Numbered from the stretch's first letter, positions 1 to 10,206 are shown. The stretch is 64,000 nt of DNA from Carboxylicivirga litoralis (GCF_025499605.1 NZ_JAFMVC010000003.1:285677-349676), one strand, 5' to 3'. Made by a program: numbers and translations. Notes: generated by a model not told the origin, from the letters alone.

Positions 1-2105
1 CCATCGGCATTTAGGCGCAAGGTTTCGTGTTCAAACCAAATTTTTCGTCCTCCCAATGTCGATTCGCCTTTCTTTTTCAACGAGATGGATTTAACCTCAT
101 ATTTTGTGAGGATATTCCCCATAGCAGCCCGACCTTTAATGGCTAAATCGCCCAGGTTGACATCGAAAACAAGGTTGCGAATACGTGCTTTGGGGCGAAG
201 TACTACTTTTAATATTTCCGATTCACCATTGGGGTTGGCGCTGAAATACATCAACTTAGAACCTGGTGTCTCTTTGGTGATATGGTATTCTTTGTCGCGG
301 GTAACACCCGTTACAGCAAAGCGTTTCATGTACACATTACCGGCTTTTCCATCGCGATAAACAGCATTATAAATAGTGCGTTTATCATTTTTCTTAAACA
401 CGGCAATATGAATGATATCCTTACCAACGAAGGCTTTGTCCGATACTTTTGTGATGGTGTATTTTCCATCTTTGTAGAAGATGATAATGTCATCAATATC
501 AGAACAGTCACAAACAAATTCATCTTTTCGTAAAGAGGTTCCAATAAATCCATCTTCACGATTGATGTAAAGTTTTTCGTTCTTAACAACTACCTTGGTC
601 GCTTCAATGTTAGCAAAACTTCTAATCTCTGTTTTACGCGGGAAATTCTTGCCAAATTGTTTCTTGATGCGTTTATAATAATCAATCGCATAGGTAATCA
701 GATTGGCTAGATGATACGCGATCTGCTCCATTTCCTCTTCAAGTGAGGCAATGTATTCATCCGCTTTTTTCGCATCAAACTTAGAGATACGAATCATTCG
801 TATTTGCGTTAACTTAACGATGTCTTCGCGGGTTACTTCGCGCCTTAGCAGTTGCTTAAATGGTTCCAGGCCATGGTCGATGGTTTGAACAACCGCTTCC
901 ATGGTCTCGCAATCCTCCATGCGCTGGTAAATCTTATTCTCGATAAAGATGCGCTCTAACGATGACATGTGCCAGGCTTCTTCCAGTTCGCTTTTGCGTA
1001 TTTCCAGCTCGCGCTTCAAAAGCTTAACTGTGTTGTCTGTGTTTTCTTTCAGAATTTCACTTACACCAATGAAGTAAGGCTTGTTATCCTGAATCACACA
1101 GGCATTGGGTGAAATCGATACTTCGCAGTCGGTAAAAGCATACAAAGCATCAATCATTTTATCTGGCGATGAACCGGCTGGCAGGTATATCAGAATCTCT
1201 ACATTCTCCGCCGTGTTATCATCAATCTTTTTAATCTTAATTTTTCCTTTATCGTTGGCTTTCAGAATCGATTCAATCAACGACGTCGTATTCTTGCCAT
1301 AAGGAATATCGGAGATCATTAAGGTCTTGCTGTCAACCTTGCTGATTTTAGCGCGTACCTTAACCGCTCCACCTCTTAATCCATCGTTGTAGCGCGAGAC
1401 ATCAATCATACCTCCCGTCGGAAAGTCGGGGAATATCTCAAACGGTTTCTCTTGCAGGTATAAGATGGAAGCATCAATTAACTCATTGAAGTTGTGAGGC
1501 AGTAGCTTTGATGCCAGACCCACCGCGATACCTTCAACACCTTGTGCCAAGAGTAGTGGAAACTTAACCGGAAGTGTTATTGGCTCGTTGTTACGGCCAT
1601 CGTAACTCAATTTCCATTCTGTTGTTTTGGGGTTAAACACCACCTCTTGCGCAAACTTAGTTAAGCGTGCTTCAATATAACGCGGAGCTGCTGCGCTATC
1701 GCCAGTGTAAACGTTACCCCAGTTACCCTGGCAATCAATTAATAAATCTTTTTGCCCCAGCTGCACCAGTGCGTCACCAATGGAAGCGTCGCCGTGGGGG
1801 TGAAACTGCATGGTGTTACCAATGATGTTGGCCACTTTGTTGTATCGTCCATCATCCATACGGCGCATGGAGTGAAGGATACGACGCTGCACAGGTTTTA
1901 ATCCATCGTTAATGTGCGGCACCGCGCGTTCCAGAATCACGTATGAGGCATAATCAAGGAACCACTCGCGGTACATACCCGGCAAATGGCTGATAGTAGT
2001 CGAGTCAGCATCCCACAGGTGCTGCTCTTCTTTATGCTGATTTTCTGATGATTCCGAAGGTGTTTCCTCCGGCAGATTTGGGGTGTTAGTATCGTCGAAA
2101 CTCAT
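1..2105 (-). CDS. parC: DNA topoisomerase IV subunit A (ParC), C-terminus beyond window
   Basis: This is the breakage-reunion subunit of a type IIA topoisomerase, which decatenates daughter chromosomes together with ParE. The ATG is at 2105 and about 701 codons are visible before the gene leaves the window at base 1. Seen: the winged-helix region with HPHGDASIGDAL (about residues 102-113) and AAPRYIEARL carrying the catalytic tyrosine at about residue 143, then the coiled-coil and the start of the C-terminal beta-pinwheel. It starts 14 bp after parE ends, so the two genes are one operon and the subunit is assigned as ParC rather than GyrA on that pairing. The residue equivalent to E. coli GyrA Ser83 is Ala here. 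The N-terminal 40 residues are a low-complexity acidic extension. Confidence 0.93.
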   Translation of the reverse strand, partial: MSFDDTNTPNLPEETPSESSENQHKEEQHLWDADSTTISHLPGMYREWFLDYASYVILERAVPHINDGLKPVQRRILHSMRRMDDGRYNKVANIIGNTMQFHPHGDASIGDALVQLGQKDLLIDCQGNWGNVYTGDSAAAPRYIEARLTKFAQEVVFNPKTTEWKLSYDGRNNEPITLPVKFPLLLAQGVEGIAVGLASKLLPHNFNELIDASILYLQEKPFEIFPDFPTGGMIDVSRYNDGLRGGAVKVRAKISKVDSKTLMISDIPYGKNTTSLIESILKANDKGKIKIKKIDDNTAENVEILIYLPAGSSPDKMIDALYAFTDCEVSISPNACVIQDNKPYFIGVSEILKENTDNTVKLLKRELEIRKSELEEAWHMSSLERIFIENKIYQRMEDCETMEAVVQTIDHGLEPFKQLLRREVTREDIVKLTQIRMIRISKFDAKKADEYIASLEEEMEQIAYHLANLITYAIDYYKRIKKQFGKNFPRKTEIRSFANIEATKVVVKNEKLYINREDGFIGTSLRKDEFVCDCSDIDDIIIFYKDGKYTITKVSDKAFVGKDIIHIAVFKKNDKRTIYNAVYRDGKAGNVYMKRFAVTGVTRDKEYHITKETPGSKLMYFSANPNGESEILKVVLRPKARIRNLVFDVNLGDLAIKGRAAMGNILTKYEVKSISLKKKGESTLGGRKIWFEHETLRLNAD

Positions 2106-2119
2106 TCTTCCTTAATTAT

Positions 2120-3976
2120 TTATTCTTGGGTAACAAGGTCTTCTTCAATTACCAGGTTATCAATAATGAAATTCTGTCGGTCGGGTGTGTTCTTACCCAT
2201 GTAGAACTCTAACAAATCTTTAACTGGCACATCTTTCTTTAAGCGCACAGGCTCTAGACGAATATCTTTACCGATGAAGTGCTTAAACTCATCCGGCGAA
2301 ATTTCACCCAATCCTTTAAATCGGGTTATCTCCGGTTTTGGTCCACATTTTTTAATAGCTGAAAATTTCTCTTCATCGGAGTAGCAATAGAATGTTTTCT
2401 TTTTATTGCGAACACGGAAAAGAGGTGTTTGCAAAATATATAAGTGGCCGTTCTTCACCAACTCAGGGAAGAACTGCAAAAAGAAAGTCAGCAATAGCAG
2501 GCGAATGTGCATCCCGTCAACATCAGCATCGGTGGCGATAATCACATGGTTGTAACGCAAGGTTTCTAAACCATCTTCAATATCCAGAGCAGCCTGAAGT
2601 AAGTTAAATTCTTCATTTTCGTACACCACTTTGCGGGTTAAGCCATAGCTGTTCAGTGGTTTACCTTTTAAGCTAAAGACTGCTTGCGAGTTAACATTAC
2701 GTGCTTTGGTAATGGAGCCACTGGCCGAGTCTCCCTCGGTAATGAAAATAGAGCTATTGCCGTTTTCATCATTTTTAATATCGGTATAGTGGATGCGGCA
2801 ATCACGTAATTTCTTATTGTGCAGGCTCACTTTTTTAGCCCGTTCACGAGCCAGTTTTTTAATGCCCGAAATGGCTTTGCGCTCTTTCTCCGACTCCAGA
2901 ATTTTCTTTTGCAGCGCTTCGGCTATCGGTGCATTTTTATGCAGGAAGTTATCCAGATGTTCCGTTACAAAATCGAGTATGAAGTTACGCACCGATGGAC
3001 CATTAGGACCAATGTCTTTTGAACCAAGCTTTGTTTTTGTTTGTGATTCGAAGACTGGTTCTTCTACTTTAATACTGACAGCAGCAATGATGCCGGTTCT
3101 GATATCCGAAACATCAAAACTCTTGTTGTAAAAATCACGAATGGTTTTTACATAAGCTTCGCGAAAAGCCACTAAGTGCGTTCCACCTTGTGTGGTGTGC
3201 TGTCCGTTTACAAAGGTGTAATAATCTTCGCCATACTGGTTGCCGTGCGTGATGGCAATCTCCAGGTCTTCGCCTTCCAAATGAATAATTGGATACAAAC
3301 CTTCGGCATCCATGTTTTCATTCAGCAGGTCGAGTAATCCGTTTTTACTCTGGAAGGTCTTGCCATTATATACAATGGCCAATCCTTTGTTGAGGTAAGT
3401 ATAGTTACGAAGAAGTGTTTCTATATATTCGTCTCTAAACTGATAATTTTCAAATATTTCGCTATCAGGAGTAAAGGCGATGTAAGTTCCGTTTTTATCC
3501 GTTGTCGTGCTTAGTTCATGGTCGGTTACCACTTCGCCACGACTAAACTCTACCAACTTGGTTTCGCCTTCGCGATAGGCCTGAACTGTAAAATTTGTAC
3601 TTAAAGCGTTGACGGCTTTGATACCAACTCCATTCAGTCCAACTGATTTTTTAAATGCTTTGGAGTCGTATTTAGCACCGGTATTCATTTTCGATGCCAC
3701 ATCAATCACTTTTCCAAGTGGAATACCACGACCGTAATCACGCACGGTCACACGTCCTTCCTGCACGGTTACTTCAATCTTTTTACCGTTGCCCATCATA
3801 AACTCATCGATGGAGTTATCCATTACTTCTTTGAGTAACACATAAATACCATCATCGGCAAAAGTTCCATCTCCCAGCTTACCAATGTACATACCCGGAC
3901 GTCGGCGGATGTGCTCTTTCCAGTCCAGTGTTCGGATCGCATCTTCGGAATAGTTCTGTGTATTTTGACTACTCAT
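2120..3976 (-). CDS. parE: DNA topoisomerase IV subunit B (ParE)
   Basis: This is the ATPase subunit of topoisomerase IV (618 aa, the usual ParE length; GyrB is often longer). Seen: a GHKL ATP site with [17 protein letters not shown] and [12 protein letters not shown] in the first 130 residues; the transducer domain; the TOPRIM motifs TEGDSASGS and [17 protein letters not shown]; and the C-terminal [12 protein letters not shown] segment. It precedes parC in the same direction with a 14-bp gap, so co-transcription and complex formation are expected. The start at 3976 gives a normal N-terminus with RRRPGMYIG at about residue 25. Choice of ParE over GyrB rests on length and on the adjacent parC. 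Confidence 0.95.
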   Translation of the reverse strand: MSSQNTQNYSEDAIRTLDWKEHIRRRPGMYIGKLGDGTFADDGIYVLLKEVMDNSIDEFMMGNGKKIEVTVQEGRVTVRDYGRGIPLGKVIDVASKMNTGAKYDSKAFKKSVGLNGVGIKAVNALSTNFTVQAYREGETKLVEFSRGEVVTDHELSTTTDKNGTYIAFTPDSEIFENYQFRDEYIETLLRNYTYLNKGLAIVYNGKTFQSKNGLLDLLNENMDAEGLYPIIHLEGEDLEIAITHGNQYGEDYYTFVNGQHTTQGGTHLVAFREAYVKTIRDFYNKSFDVSDIRTGIIAAVSIKVEEPVFESQTKTKLGSKDIGPNGPSVRNFILDFVTEHLDNFLHKNAPIAEALQKKILESEKERKAISGIKKLARERAKKVSLHNKKLRDCRIHYTDIKNDENGNSSIFITEGDSASGSITKARNVNSQAVFSLKGKPLNSYGLTRKVVYENEEFNLLQAALDIEDGLETLRYNHVIIATDADVDGMHIRLLLLTFFLQFFPELVKNGHLYILQTPLFRVRNKKKTFYCYSDEEKFSAIKKCGPKPEITRFKGLGEISPDEFKHFIGKDIRLEPVRLKKDVPVKDLLEFYMGKNTPDRQNFIIDNLVIEEDLVTQE

Positions 3977-4100
3977 ACTTAAAAATCAACTAAATATTCG
4001 GAAAAGTGAAGGCTTCCTTCTTGTGGAAAACCATCCAAATATAATTAAAACAAGGATTGTTTCGTAATTTCTTTATTAACAATCGCAGTTCAAAAAGTCT

Positions 4101-5936
4101 TTAAAGCCTTATGTTTTCACTTGGTATCAGTCCCATTTTCTCCATCAACCAGGTTGCATTATGACTTTCGGTAATGCCTGTTCGGAGTTTATAATCAAAA
4201 CTTAATCCTTCGTCATTGAAGCTTACTTCAAAGCAGTTGTTGAAAACTTGTCCATCGGTTTGCTTCGCTAATTCTCCCAGCTCTAAATCGTGTGTGGCCA
4301 CAAGGCCCGTTCCATTGTGATTTAATAATTGCTTGATTAATGCCATTGAGCCCTGGTACTTATCCAGCGAGTTGGTGCCTTTTAAAATTTCATCCAATAT
4401 GAAAAATAGTTCGCCCTCTTCTTTTAAACACTCTAAAATCATTTGCAATCGACTGAGTTCGGCAAAGAAATAGGATTCGTGTTTGAGTAAATTGTCGATG
4501 GCCCGCATGTTGGTGATAAAGGGCAGTGGTTTGTATTGGAATGTATTGGCCGCCACCACACTGCCGTTTCCTGCCAGTACCAGCGCCACCCCAACGGTGC
4601 GCAGGAAGGTGCTTTTGCCGGCCATGTTGGCTCCGGTTACCACACAGATGCGCTGCTGTTTGCTGAAAGAGAAGTCATTGCTGATGCGTTCTTCGCCAGG
4701 AATTAAAGGGTGACCTAATTCAGATGCTTTAAAAATTATTGTATCGGAGGTGGTGGGATAAACGAAATGTGGATGATTGTAGGCAAAAGTGGCCAGGCTG
4801 TTTAGCGCTTCCACTTCATGAAGCGTCTCCAGCCATTGGTGTAGTTGATGCCCATATTTATCGCACCACGATTGCAGGCGAATGCAAATCAATAAATCCC
4901 ATAATAAAAAACCATTGAGAACGACTCCTAATAACATATTCAAGCGTTGGTCGAAGCGTTTGATATGCCCGGCTAGCTGTGAGGTGATTTCACTGGCAGT
5001 CTTGCCTTCGCTTTTGAGTTGGCTTTGGAGCGACACCAGGTAATCGGCTTGCCAATCGCCCTCTTCGACATGCTTAATTATCTGCGAATAACGTTGCAGA
5101 TAATTGCCCAGTGATGCTACTTCGCTGTGTACCTTATTAATCTTTTTTAGGCGGGTTCCAACAATGGTTAGGCCTACAAAAAACAGGTAAGCAATGATTT
5201 CACTGTTGATGATGCCAAACGATATTAGAAGGATGGAGATGCCTACAGCTGCCAAAAATAGGGCGATAATTATTTTACCTGATTGGGTGATGAAGTTTAA
5301 GTCAGGCTGCTGGTTCAAATCGAGTTGACGATTCTTTTTATTGCTTTCAGCCACCAAGGCGCCTAAAGCATAAAAATGTTGCCTGAACTCATTTTGCCTG
5401 GCTAGTTCTTTAATGGCGGTTTGTTTCGATTGGATATCATCCGATGAAAGCGAAATGTTTTTGAGTTTGTAAGCTAATTGCTTTAGTCCCCCAAGGGTGG
5501 AAGTGCGGTTGATGAACTGAAATAAGGAACCTTTGCCAAATAAATCGAGGTCATGGGCATAGTTGTGCTCTGGTTCAATGAATTGTGCGCCATCTTCTTC
5601 ATTCAGCCATTGTTGTGAATGCCGGTTGAGTTCTTTTGATAATAAATCGAGGCGATGGCCAATATAAGCTCTGGCTGAGCTGATTTTGTTAGCGCGCCAT
5701 ATCAACCATAAAAAGCATGAGAAACACAGGGTAAAGTTGAAAAAGAATTCACTTGACCAGTGTGTAAAAAAAGTAAAAGGAAAGGCAAAAGCACACACAA
5801 ATGCAATCAGGCGAAGCCAGGCATTTAATACGAATTGCTTTTTTAATTGATCGGCTTTCTGTTGCCAGTCGGTTTTGCTTTGCTGATATTCTTTCTGAAG
5901 TTCCTTTATTCGTTGGCGGCCATCAATTGCTCCCAT
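4101..5936 (-). CDS. Membrane-associated MutS-family ATPase
   Basis: This 611-aa protein carries a MutS domain V ATPase at its C-terminus. Seen: Walker [16 protein letters not shown] (about residues 431-445), a Walker B-like [14 protein letters not shown], and a downstream [11 protein letters not shown] histidine motif. Unlike MutS or MutS2 it lacks mismatch-recognition and Smr domains. Instead it has hydrophobic segments at about residues 40-82 and 215-255, predicted to be membrane spans. This architecture recurs in Bacteroidota, but I know of no established function. Its ATG lies inside the 3' end of obg (31-bp overlap), and no other Met occurs nearby, so translational coupling is likely. 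A role in mismatch repair should not be assumed. Confidence 0.82.
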   Translation of the reverse strand: MGAIDGRQRIKELQKEYQQSKTDWQQKADQLKKQFVLNAWLRLIAFVCAFAFPFTFFTHWSSEFFFNFTLCFSCFLWLIWRANKISSARAYIGHRLDLLSKELNRHSQQWLNEEDGAQFIEPEHNYAHDLDLFGKGSLFQFINRTSTLGGLKQLAYKLKNISLSSDDIQSKQTAIKELARQNEFRQHFYALGALVAESNKKNRQLDLNQQPDLNFITQSGKIIIALFLAAVGISILLISFGIINSEIIAYLFFVGLTIVGTRLKKINKVHSEVASLGNYLQRYSQIIKHVEEGDWQADYLVSLQSQLKSEGKTASEITSQLAGHIKRFDQRLNMLLGVVLNGFLLWDLLICIRLQSWCDKYGHQLHQWLETLHEVEALNSLATFAYNHPHFVYPTTSDTIIFKASELGHPLIPGEERISNDFSFSKQQRICVVTGANMAGKSTFLRTVGVALVLAGNGSVVAANTFQYKPLPFITNMRAIDNLLKHESYFFAELSRLQMILECLKEEGELFFILDEILKGTNSLDKYQGSMALIKQLLNHNGTGLVATHDLELGELAKQTDGQVFNNCFEVSFNDEGLSFDYKLRTGITESHNATWLMEKMGLIPSENIRL

Positions 5937-6904
5937 ATCATATCTTTCAGTTCGGTGATGCCTTTATTGGCAACCGAAGATATAAAAATAGAAGGCAGAT
6001 CGGGTAAATCTTTTTCAATTTCCTCCATCAGTTCATCATCCAGCATGTCAGCTTTTGAGATGGCCAGCATGCGACCTTTGTCCAGTAATTCCGGATTATA
6101 CTGTTTCAACTCGTTCAGTAAAATCTGGTACTCCTTTTTTATGTCTTCAGCGTCGGCTGGTACTAAAAACAGAAGAATGGAATTGCGCTCGATGTGTCGC
6201 AGAAAACGAATTCCCAGTCCTTTACCTTCGCTGGCACCTTCAATGATACCAGGGATATCGGCCATGGCAAATGACTGGTGGTCACGATAAGAAACGATGC
6301 CCAGGTTAGGAACCAATGTTGTAAAAGGATAATCAGCGATTTCAGGTTTGGCAGCCGACATAACCGACAATAATGTTGATTTACCGGCATTGGGAAAGCC
6401 TACCAAACCAACATCGGCCAAGACTTTAAGTTCTAAAATGGCTGCCATTTCAATGCCATCTTCACCCGGCTGCGCATAGCGGGGCGTTTGGTTGGTAGCT
6501 GATTTAAAATTCCAGTTGCCCAGTCCTCCACGTCCACCTTTTACCAGGATGATTTCCTGGTTGTGCTCAGTGATTTCGCAAAGCACTTCACCTGTTTCGG
6601 CATCTTTGGCAATGGTTCCCAATGGCACTTCAATAATGCGGTCTTCGCCATCGGCACCTGTCGAACGTTGCTTGCTGCCATTTTCGCCATGCCCGGCAAA
6701 GACGTGGCGTTTGTATTTCAGGTGTAATAAAGTCCAGGTATTGCGGTTGCCACGCACAATAATGTGTCCACCACGACCGCCATCGCCACCATCAGGTCCG
6801 CCCATGGCAACAAATTTTTCGCGTCGCAAGTGCGTTGATCCTGCACCTCCTTTACCAGAGCGGCAGAATATTTTTACGTAATCAACAAAGTTTGAACTTG
6901 CCAT
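5906..6904 (-). CDS. obg: GTPase Obg/CgtA
   Basis: This conserved GTPase acts in ribosome (50S) maturation and stress signalling. Seen: the glycine-rich Obg fold (about residues 1-158, with [12 protein letters not shown] and GGRGGLGN) and the G domain with [11 protein letters not shown] (G1), [16 protein letters not shown] (G3 and switch II) and SKADM (G4). There is no C-terminal OCT extension, so this is the short form of about 332 aa. The start is put at 6904 ([13 protein letters not shown]) because Obg proteins begin close to this motif. An upstream in-frame ATG at 6925 would add seven unconserved residues. Its 3' end overlaps the MutS-like gene, and adk lies upstream in the same direction. 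Confidence 0.93.
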   Translation of the reverse strand: MASSNFVDYVKIFCRSGKGGAGSTHLRREKFVAMGGPDGGDGGRGGHIIVRGNRNTWTLLHLKYKRHVFAGHGENGSKQRSTGADGEDRIIEVPLGTIAKDAETGEVLCEITEHNQEIILVKGGRGGLGNWNFKSATNQTPRYAQPGEDGIEMAAILELKVLADVGLVGFPNAGKSTLLSVMSAAKPEIADYPFTTLVPNLGIVSYRDHQSFAMADIPGIIEGASEGKGLGIRFLRHIERNSILLFLVPADAEDIKKEYQILLNELKQYNPELLDKGRMLAISKADMLDDELMEEIEKDLPDLPSIFISSVANKGITELKDMIWEQLMAANE

Positions 6905-6927
6905 ACCTAAATCTTTATAACACAATA

Positions 6928-6953
6928 AGCCACGGCAAAAACTTACCGTGGCT
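6928..6953. other. Intergenic hairpin between adk and obg
   Basis: The arms AGCCACGG and CCGTGGCT are perfect complements around a 10-nt loop. On the transcribed (minus) strand no clean T-tract follows, so it may be an attenuator or an mRNA-stability hairpin separating adk from obg rather than a full terminator. Confidence 0.5.
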
Positions 6954-6972
6954 CTAATATCGTCAATTTATA

Positions 6973-7545
6973 CTACTTCAGACTATTTAATACTTCAGAA
7001 ATACGACCAAAAATATCGTCAATATTTCCAACGCCCTTGATTGGTTTGTATAAGCGCTTCTTTCTGTAGAACTCAATCACCGGTAGTGTTTGTTCTTCAT
7101 AAACCTCTAAGCGCTTTTTGATGGTTTCCATATTATCGTCTGAGCGATCTTCTGTCTCTGCACGTTTCAATAGGCGAGCCATTAGCTCATCTTTTTCTAC
7201 CTCAAGATTTAGTAAAACAGACACTTTTGTGCCGTGCTCTTTCATAATCTCGATAAGTGCTTCAGCCTGAGCTACTGTTCGTGGAAAGCCATCGAAGATA
7301 ATGCCTTTGTCAATCGGCAATTTTTCCAAAAAAGCATCTAACATATCGATAATGGTTTCGTCAGGAACCAACTCGCCTTTATCAATATAGCTTTTAGCAA
7401 TTACACCTTCGTGCGTGTTATTATGAATAGCTCTTCTACATAACTCCCCGGTAGAAACATGAGCTAAATTAAATTTTTCTGCAATTAATTTGCTTTGCGT
7501 ACCCTTTCCAGAACCGGGTGCGCCAAAGATGACAACATTGAGCAT
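6973..7545 (-). CDS. adk: Adenylate kinase
   Basis: It interconverts ATP + AMP and 2 ADP. The 190-aa length and the region between RLLKRAETEDRSDD and the C-terminus indicate the short-lid, zinc-free type. Seen: the P-loop GAPGSGKGTQS (residues 8-18), the AMP-binding segment HVSTGELCRRAI, and IIFDGFPRTVAQAEAL. It sits 33 bp downstream of hpt in the same direction, forming a purine-nucleotide pair, and a hairpin separates it from obg. Confidence 0.96.
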   Translation of the reverse strand: MLNVVIFGAPGSGKGTQSKLIAEKFNLAHVSTGELCRRAIHNNTHEGVIAKSYIDKGELVPDETIIDMLDAFLEKLPIDKGIIFDGFPRTVAQAEALIEIMKEHGTKVSVLLNLEVEKDELMARLLKRAETEDRSDDNMETIKKRLEVYEEQTLPVIEFYRKKRLYKPIKGVGNIDDIFGRISEVLNSLK

Positions 7546-7578
7546 GTTTATTACTCCTTAAAAATGAATAAATAGATG

Positions 7579-8115
7579 TTATTCTACTACTGTATATATG
7601 TCTTTCAGATTTCTTCCGTATCCGTCGTAATCTAAACCGTAACCCACGATAAAATCGTTTGGAATGTCCATGCCGACGTAATCCAATTTTACATCACGTT
7701 TGCAGGCATCAGGTTTAAACAACATGGTTGCTACTTTAACATCTGCAGGGCCCATTTGTTTTACTTGTTCCACAGTGTTGATGATGGTTAAGCCTGTATC
7801 AACAATGTCTTCCAATAATACAATGGTACGACCGGCGATGTCTTCATTCAAACCAATTAGTTCTTTTACTTTTCCTGTAGAACCAGTTCCTGAGTAGGAT
7901 GATAACTTTACAAAACTGATTTCACAAGGAATGGTCAGGCGCTTCATTAGGTCAGATGCGAACATAAACGAGCCATTCAACACACATACCATTAAAGGAT
8001 TTTTTCCTTCAAGGTCTTTATTCATCTGTTCAGCCACTTTATCAACCGCCTTTAAAAGCTTTTCTTCAGGGATTGATAACTCAAATTCTCTATCTAACAA
8101 CTTAACTCGGCTCAT
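7579..8115 (-). CDS. hpt: Hypoxanthine phosphoribosyltransferase
   Basis: A purine-salvage enzyme that forms IMP or GMP from hypoxanthine or guanine and PRPP. The 178-aa length is normal for bacterial Hpt. Seen: the PRPP-binding loop IVLLEDIVDTGLT (about residues 96-108), the early VCVLNGSFMFASDL flexible-loop region, and KLDYVGMDIPNDFIVGYGLDYDGYGRNL near the C-terminus, which contacts the base. It is the first gene of the minus-strand hpt-adk-obg run and diverges from purE, placing salvage and de novo purine genes back to back. Confidence 0.95.
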   Translation of the reverse strand: MSRVKLLDREFELSIPEEKLLKAVDKVAEQMNKDLEGKNPLMVCVLNGSFMFASDLMKRLTIPCEISFVKLSSYSGTGSTGKVKELIGLNEDIAGRTIVLLEDIVDTGLTIINTVEQVKQMGPADVKVATMLFKPDACKRDVKLDYVGMDIPNDFIVGYGLDYDGYGRNLKDIYTVVE

Positions 8116-8348
8116 TGTTTCTTTTTTTATTTTGGTTTGAAAAATACCAATTGCTTATGTTATCAGCTGAAATAAAGATGATTACATTTGCAAATTATTC
8201 AATAATTAAATAAAAATCTGGATTTTAAGCTGCAAAAGTATAAAAAATAAAGATAACCACATGATTATAATGCTTTCTTAACTATTTTTGTGGCGGGAAA
8301 AAATTAACGAAAGGTTCTTGCAGAGAATTTCATAACTAAAATAAATTA
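8116..8348. promoter_or_regulatory. Divergent hpt/purE intergenic region with TAnnTTTG boxes
   Basis: This is an AT-rich spacer between two divergent purine genes. On the plus strand it holds TACATTTG at 8183-8190 and TATTTTTG at 8283-8290, both matching the Bacteroidota -7 consensus TAnnTTTG. The second is well placed for purE, but I see no matching -33 TTTG. No riboswitch-like fold was recognised. Confidence 0.4.
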
Positions 8349-8861
8349 ATGACTATGCAACCAAAAGTTAGTATTATTATGGGTAGCACGTCTGATCTTC
8401 CTGTGATGAAGAAGGCGGCTGATTTTTTAAATGATCTGAAGATTCCGTTCGAAATTAATGCTTTATCAGCACACAGAACACCTGCCCAGGTTGAGACTTT
8501 TGCTAAAAGTGCAGAAGATCGTGGTGTTAAAGTAATTATTGCAGCGGCTGGTATGGCTGCTCATCTTCCAGGCGTAATTGCTTCAATGGTTAAAATTCCC
8601 GTGATTGGTGTGCCTATCAACGCGAGCCTTGATGGCATGGATGCCTTGTTGTCAATTGCTCAGATGCCTCCAGGAATTCCTGTGGCAACGGTTGGTATTA
8701 ACGGCGCTCAGAATGCTGGTATTTTAGCAGCTCAAATGATTGCTACCGGTGATGCTGAGATTTCAGAAAAGCTGGCTGCTTTTAAAGAAAGCTTGAAAGA
8801 TAAGATTGTTAAGGCTAACGAAGAGCTAAAAGAAGTTAAGTACGAGTACAAAACAAATTAA
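8349..8861 (+). CDS. purE: N5-carboxyaminoimidazole ribonucleotide mutase (PurE class I)
   Basis: It converts N5-CAIR to CAIR in de novo purine synthesis. The 170-aa length is normal. Seen: the N-terminal GSTSDLPVMKKAADFL nucleotide-binding segment, SAHRTPAQV carrying the catalytic histidine, and the GMAAHLPGVIASM loop. Starts at 8349 and 8355 are both ATG; the difference is two residues. No purK lies alongside. A strong bidirectional hairpin terminator follows the stop codon. Confidence 0.96.
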   Translation: MTMQPKVSIIMGSTSDLPVMKKAADFLNDLKIPFEINALSAHRTPAQVETFAKSAEDRGVKVIIAAAGMAAHLPGVIASMVKIPVIGVPINASLDGMDALLSIAQMPPGIPVATVGINGAQNAGILAAQMIATGDAEISEKLAAFKESLKDKIVKANEELKEVKYEYKTN

Positions 8862-8876
8862 TATTGTATTCCAGGA

Positions 8877-8917
8877 TAAAAAAGAAGAGCTTGCCACGGC
8901 AAGCTCTTCTTTTTTAT
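8877..8917. terminator. Bidirectional terminator between purE and the SPOR gene
   Basis: The 14-bp perfect arms AAGAAGAGCTTGCC and GGCAAGCTCTTCTT (8882-8895 and 8898-8911) are flanked by an A-run on the left and a T-run on the right. The structure can therefore stop both purE (plus) and the convergent SPOR gene (minus). Confidence 0.9.
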
Positions 8918-8930
8918 ATTTCATACTTTC

Positions 8931-9365
8931 TTATTTCTTTACCAGTAACCAAACATCGTCGCGGCCTTCGTTGTTACGAGCTGTGCGCAGTTCAGCATAA
9001 GCTTCATTGCGATCGTAAAACGATTTGTAGGCTACTTTGTAAAACTCACCATTGGGGCCACCTGGTCGTTCAATCACTTTGGCATCAAATCCATCAGCTA
9101 CGAGTTTAGCTTTGAATATTTCAGCATTTTGCTGCTTTTCGAAGCTGCCGGCAATTAAAAAGTATTTGTCGGCTGGCTTAGGAGGTTCGGGTTGTACCTC
9201 TTTTACCTCGGGTGTTTTTACTTCTTGTTTAACTGTATCTTTTTCAACTTTTTTCTGAACCACTGCTGTTTTAACAGGTTTTTGTGGTTTTTTAGCTGGT
9301 TTATCTTTACAGCCAACCGCCATTAACAAAGCAGTAATGGCAAGAAGTGTTGTTAATTTCCTCAT
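8931..9365 (-). CDS. SPOR-domain lipoprotein
   Basis: A predicted envelope lipoprotein that binds denuded septal peptidoglycan. From the Met at 9365 it is 144 aa: a signal peptide MRKLTTLLAITALLMAVGC with a lipobox Cys, a Lys/Pro/Val-rich linker, and a C-terminal SPOR domain (KYFLIAGSFEKQQNAEIFKAKL through ARNNEGRDDVWLLVKK). An upstream in-frame start at 9407 would bury the signal peptide behind 14 residues and is disfavoured. It is a single gene between the purE terminator and the response regulator. Confidence 0.85.
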   Translation of the reverse strand: MRKLTTLLAITALLMAVGCKDKPAKKPQKPVKTAVVQKKVEKDTVKQEVKTPEVKEVQPEPPKPADKYFLIAGSFEKQQNAEIFKAKLVADGFDAKVIERPGGPNGEFYKVAYKSFYDRNEAYAELRTARNNEGRDDVWLLVKK

Positions 9366-9462
9366 AAAAGCTAGTTTGCGTTTTATTAATGAGCAGCAAA
9401 TGCTCAACTACTTATTGCAAGCATAAATGTAAGGAAATTGAATTGTCCTAGCAATTTTTATG

Positions 9463-9492
9463 ACAAGTATGTTGCTTAAACAACATACTTGT
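9463..9492. terminator. Hairpin overlapping the stop codon of the response regulator
   Basis: The 12-bp perfect arms ACAAGTATGTTG and CAACATACTTGT surround a 6-nt loop that holds the regulator's stop codon. No strong T-run follows on the minus strand, so it is either a weak terminator or a 3'-end stabiliser. Confidence 0.5.
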
Positions 9493-10174
9493 AGCCTACA
9501 CCTTTGATGGTTTTAATATGGTCTTGCCCGATTTTCTCTCGCAGTTTGCGGATGTGAACATCAATCGTGCGGTCGCCTACAATAATGTTATCGCCCCACA
9601 CCGAGTTGTATATTTCATCGCGCGTAAATACTTTTTCGGGCTTAGAAGCTAGCAGCACCAATAATTCGAATTCTTTCTTTGGCAGAATCAATTCTTCACC
9701 GGCATTAATGATCAGGTATCTTTCACGGTCGATAACCAAATCACCGATTTTAATGATGTTGGTTTCTTCCGGCTCGGCCACGACACCTTCTGAACGGTAT
9801 CGTTTCAACAAAGCCTTTGCACGCGAAATGAGTACTTTAGGCTTAACAGGCTTGGTGATGTAGTCGTCGGCACCTGCCTCAAAACCGGCTATTTGCGAAT
9901 AGTCTTCGCCGCGAGCTGTTAGAAAAGCGACAATTGAATTTTTAAGGGCTGGTATCTTTTTAATTTCTTCACATGTTTCGATGCCATCCATTTCGGGCAT
10001 CATCACATCCAGGATAATTAGCTCCGGCACCTCGGCCTGGGCAATGCCTATGGCTTCCTGTCCGTTAGAGGCGGTTAATACCTGGAAGCCTTCTTTTTTC
10101 ATGTTGTAACTTATAAACTCCAGAATGTCAGGCTCGTCATCGACTAAAAGAACTTTGTAATTTTCTACATTCAT
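9476..10174 (-). CDS. phoB: PhoB/OmpR-family response regulator
   Basis: A DNA-binding response regulator of 232 aa. Seen: the receiver domain with acidic pocket VDDEPD (residues 11-16), phospho-acceptor Asp56 in IILDVMMPEMDG, and Lys in ITKPVKPK; the winged-helix domain (about 135-232) ends with GDRTIDVHIRKLREKIG and IKTIKGVGYKYVV. It lies 79 bp downstream of its histidine kinase gene. Assignment to phosphate control comes from the divergent Pit transporter and from 11-bp-phased TTAACA-like arrays; sequence alone supports only the PhoB/OmpR family. The array directly upstream (10207-10261) suggests autoregulation. Confidence 0.85.
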   Translation of the reverse strand: MNVENYKVLLVDDEPDILEFISYNMKKEGFQVLTASNGQEAIGIAQAEVPELIILDVMMPEMDGIETCEEIKKIPALKNSIVAFLTARGEDYSQIAGFEAGADDYITKPVKPKVLISRAKALLKRYRSEGVVAEPEETNIIKIGDLVIDRERYLIINAGEELILPKKEFELLVLLASKPEKVFTRDEIYNSVWGDNIIVGDRTIDVHIRKLREKIGQDHIKTIKGVGYKYVV

Positions 10175-10206
10175 TATAAAAAGTTTTACGCGAAAGTAAG
10201 TAATGA

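Noticed and set aside
5847..6290. 147-codon plus-strand frame across the obg/MutS-like overlap
   Set aside because: Ser-rich shadow of two real minus-strand genes.
6492..6881. 129-codon plus-strand frame opposite obg
   Set aside because: Pro-rich translation arising from the complement of Obg glycine repeats; no ribosome-binding site or homology.
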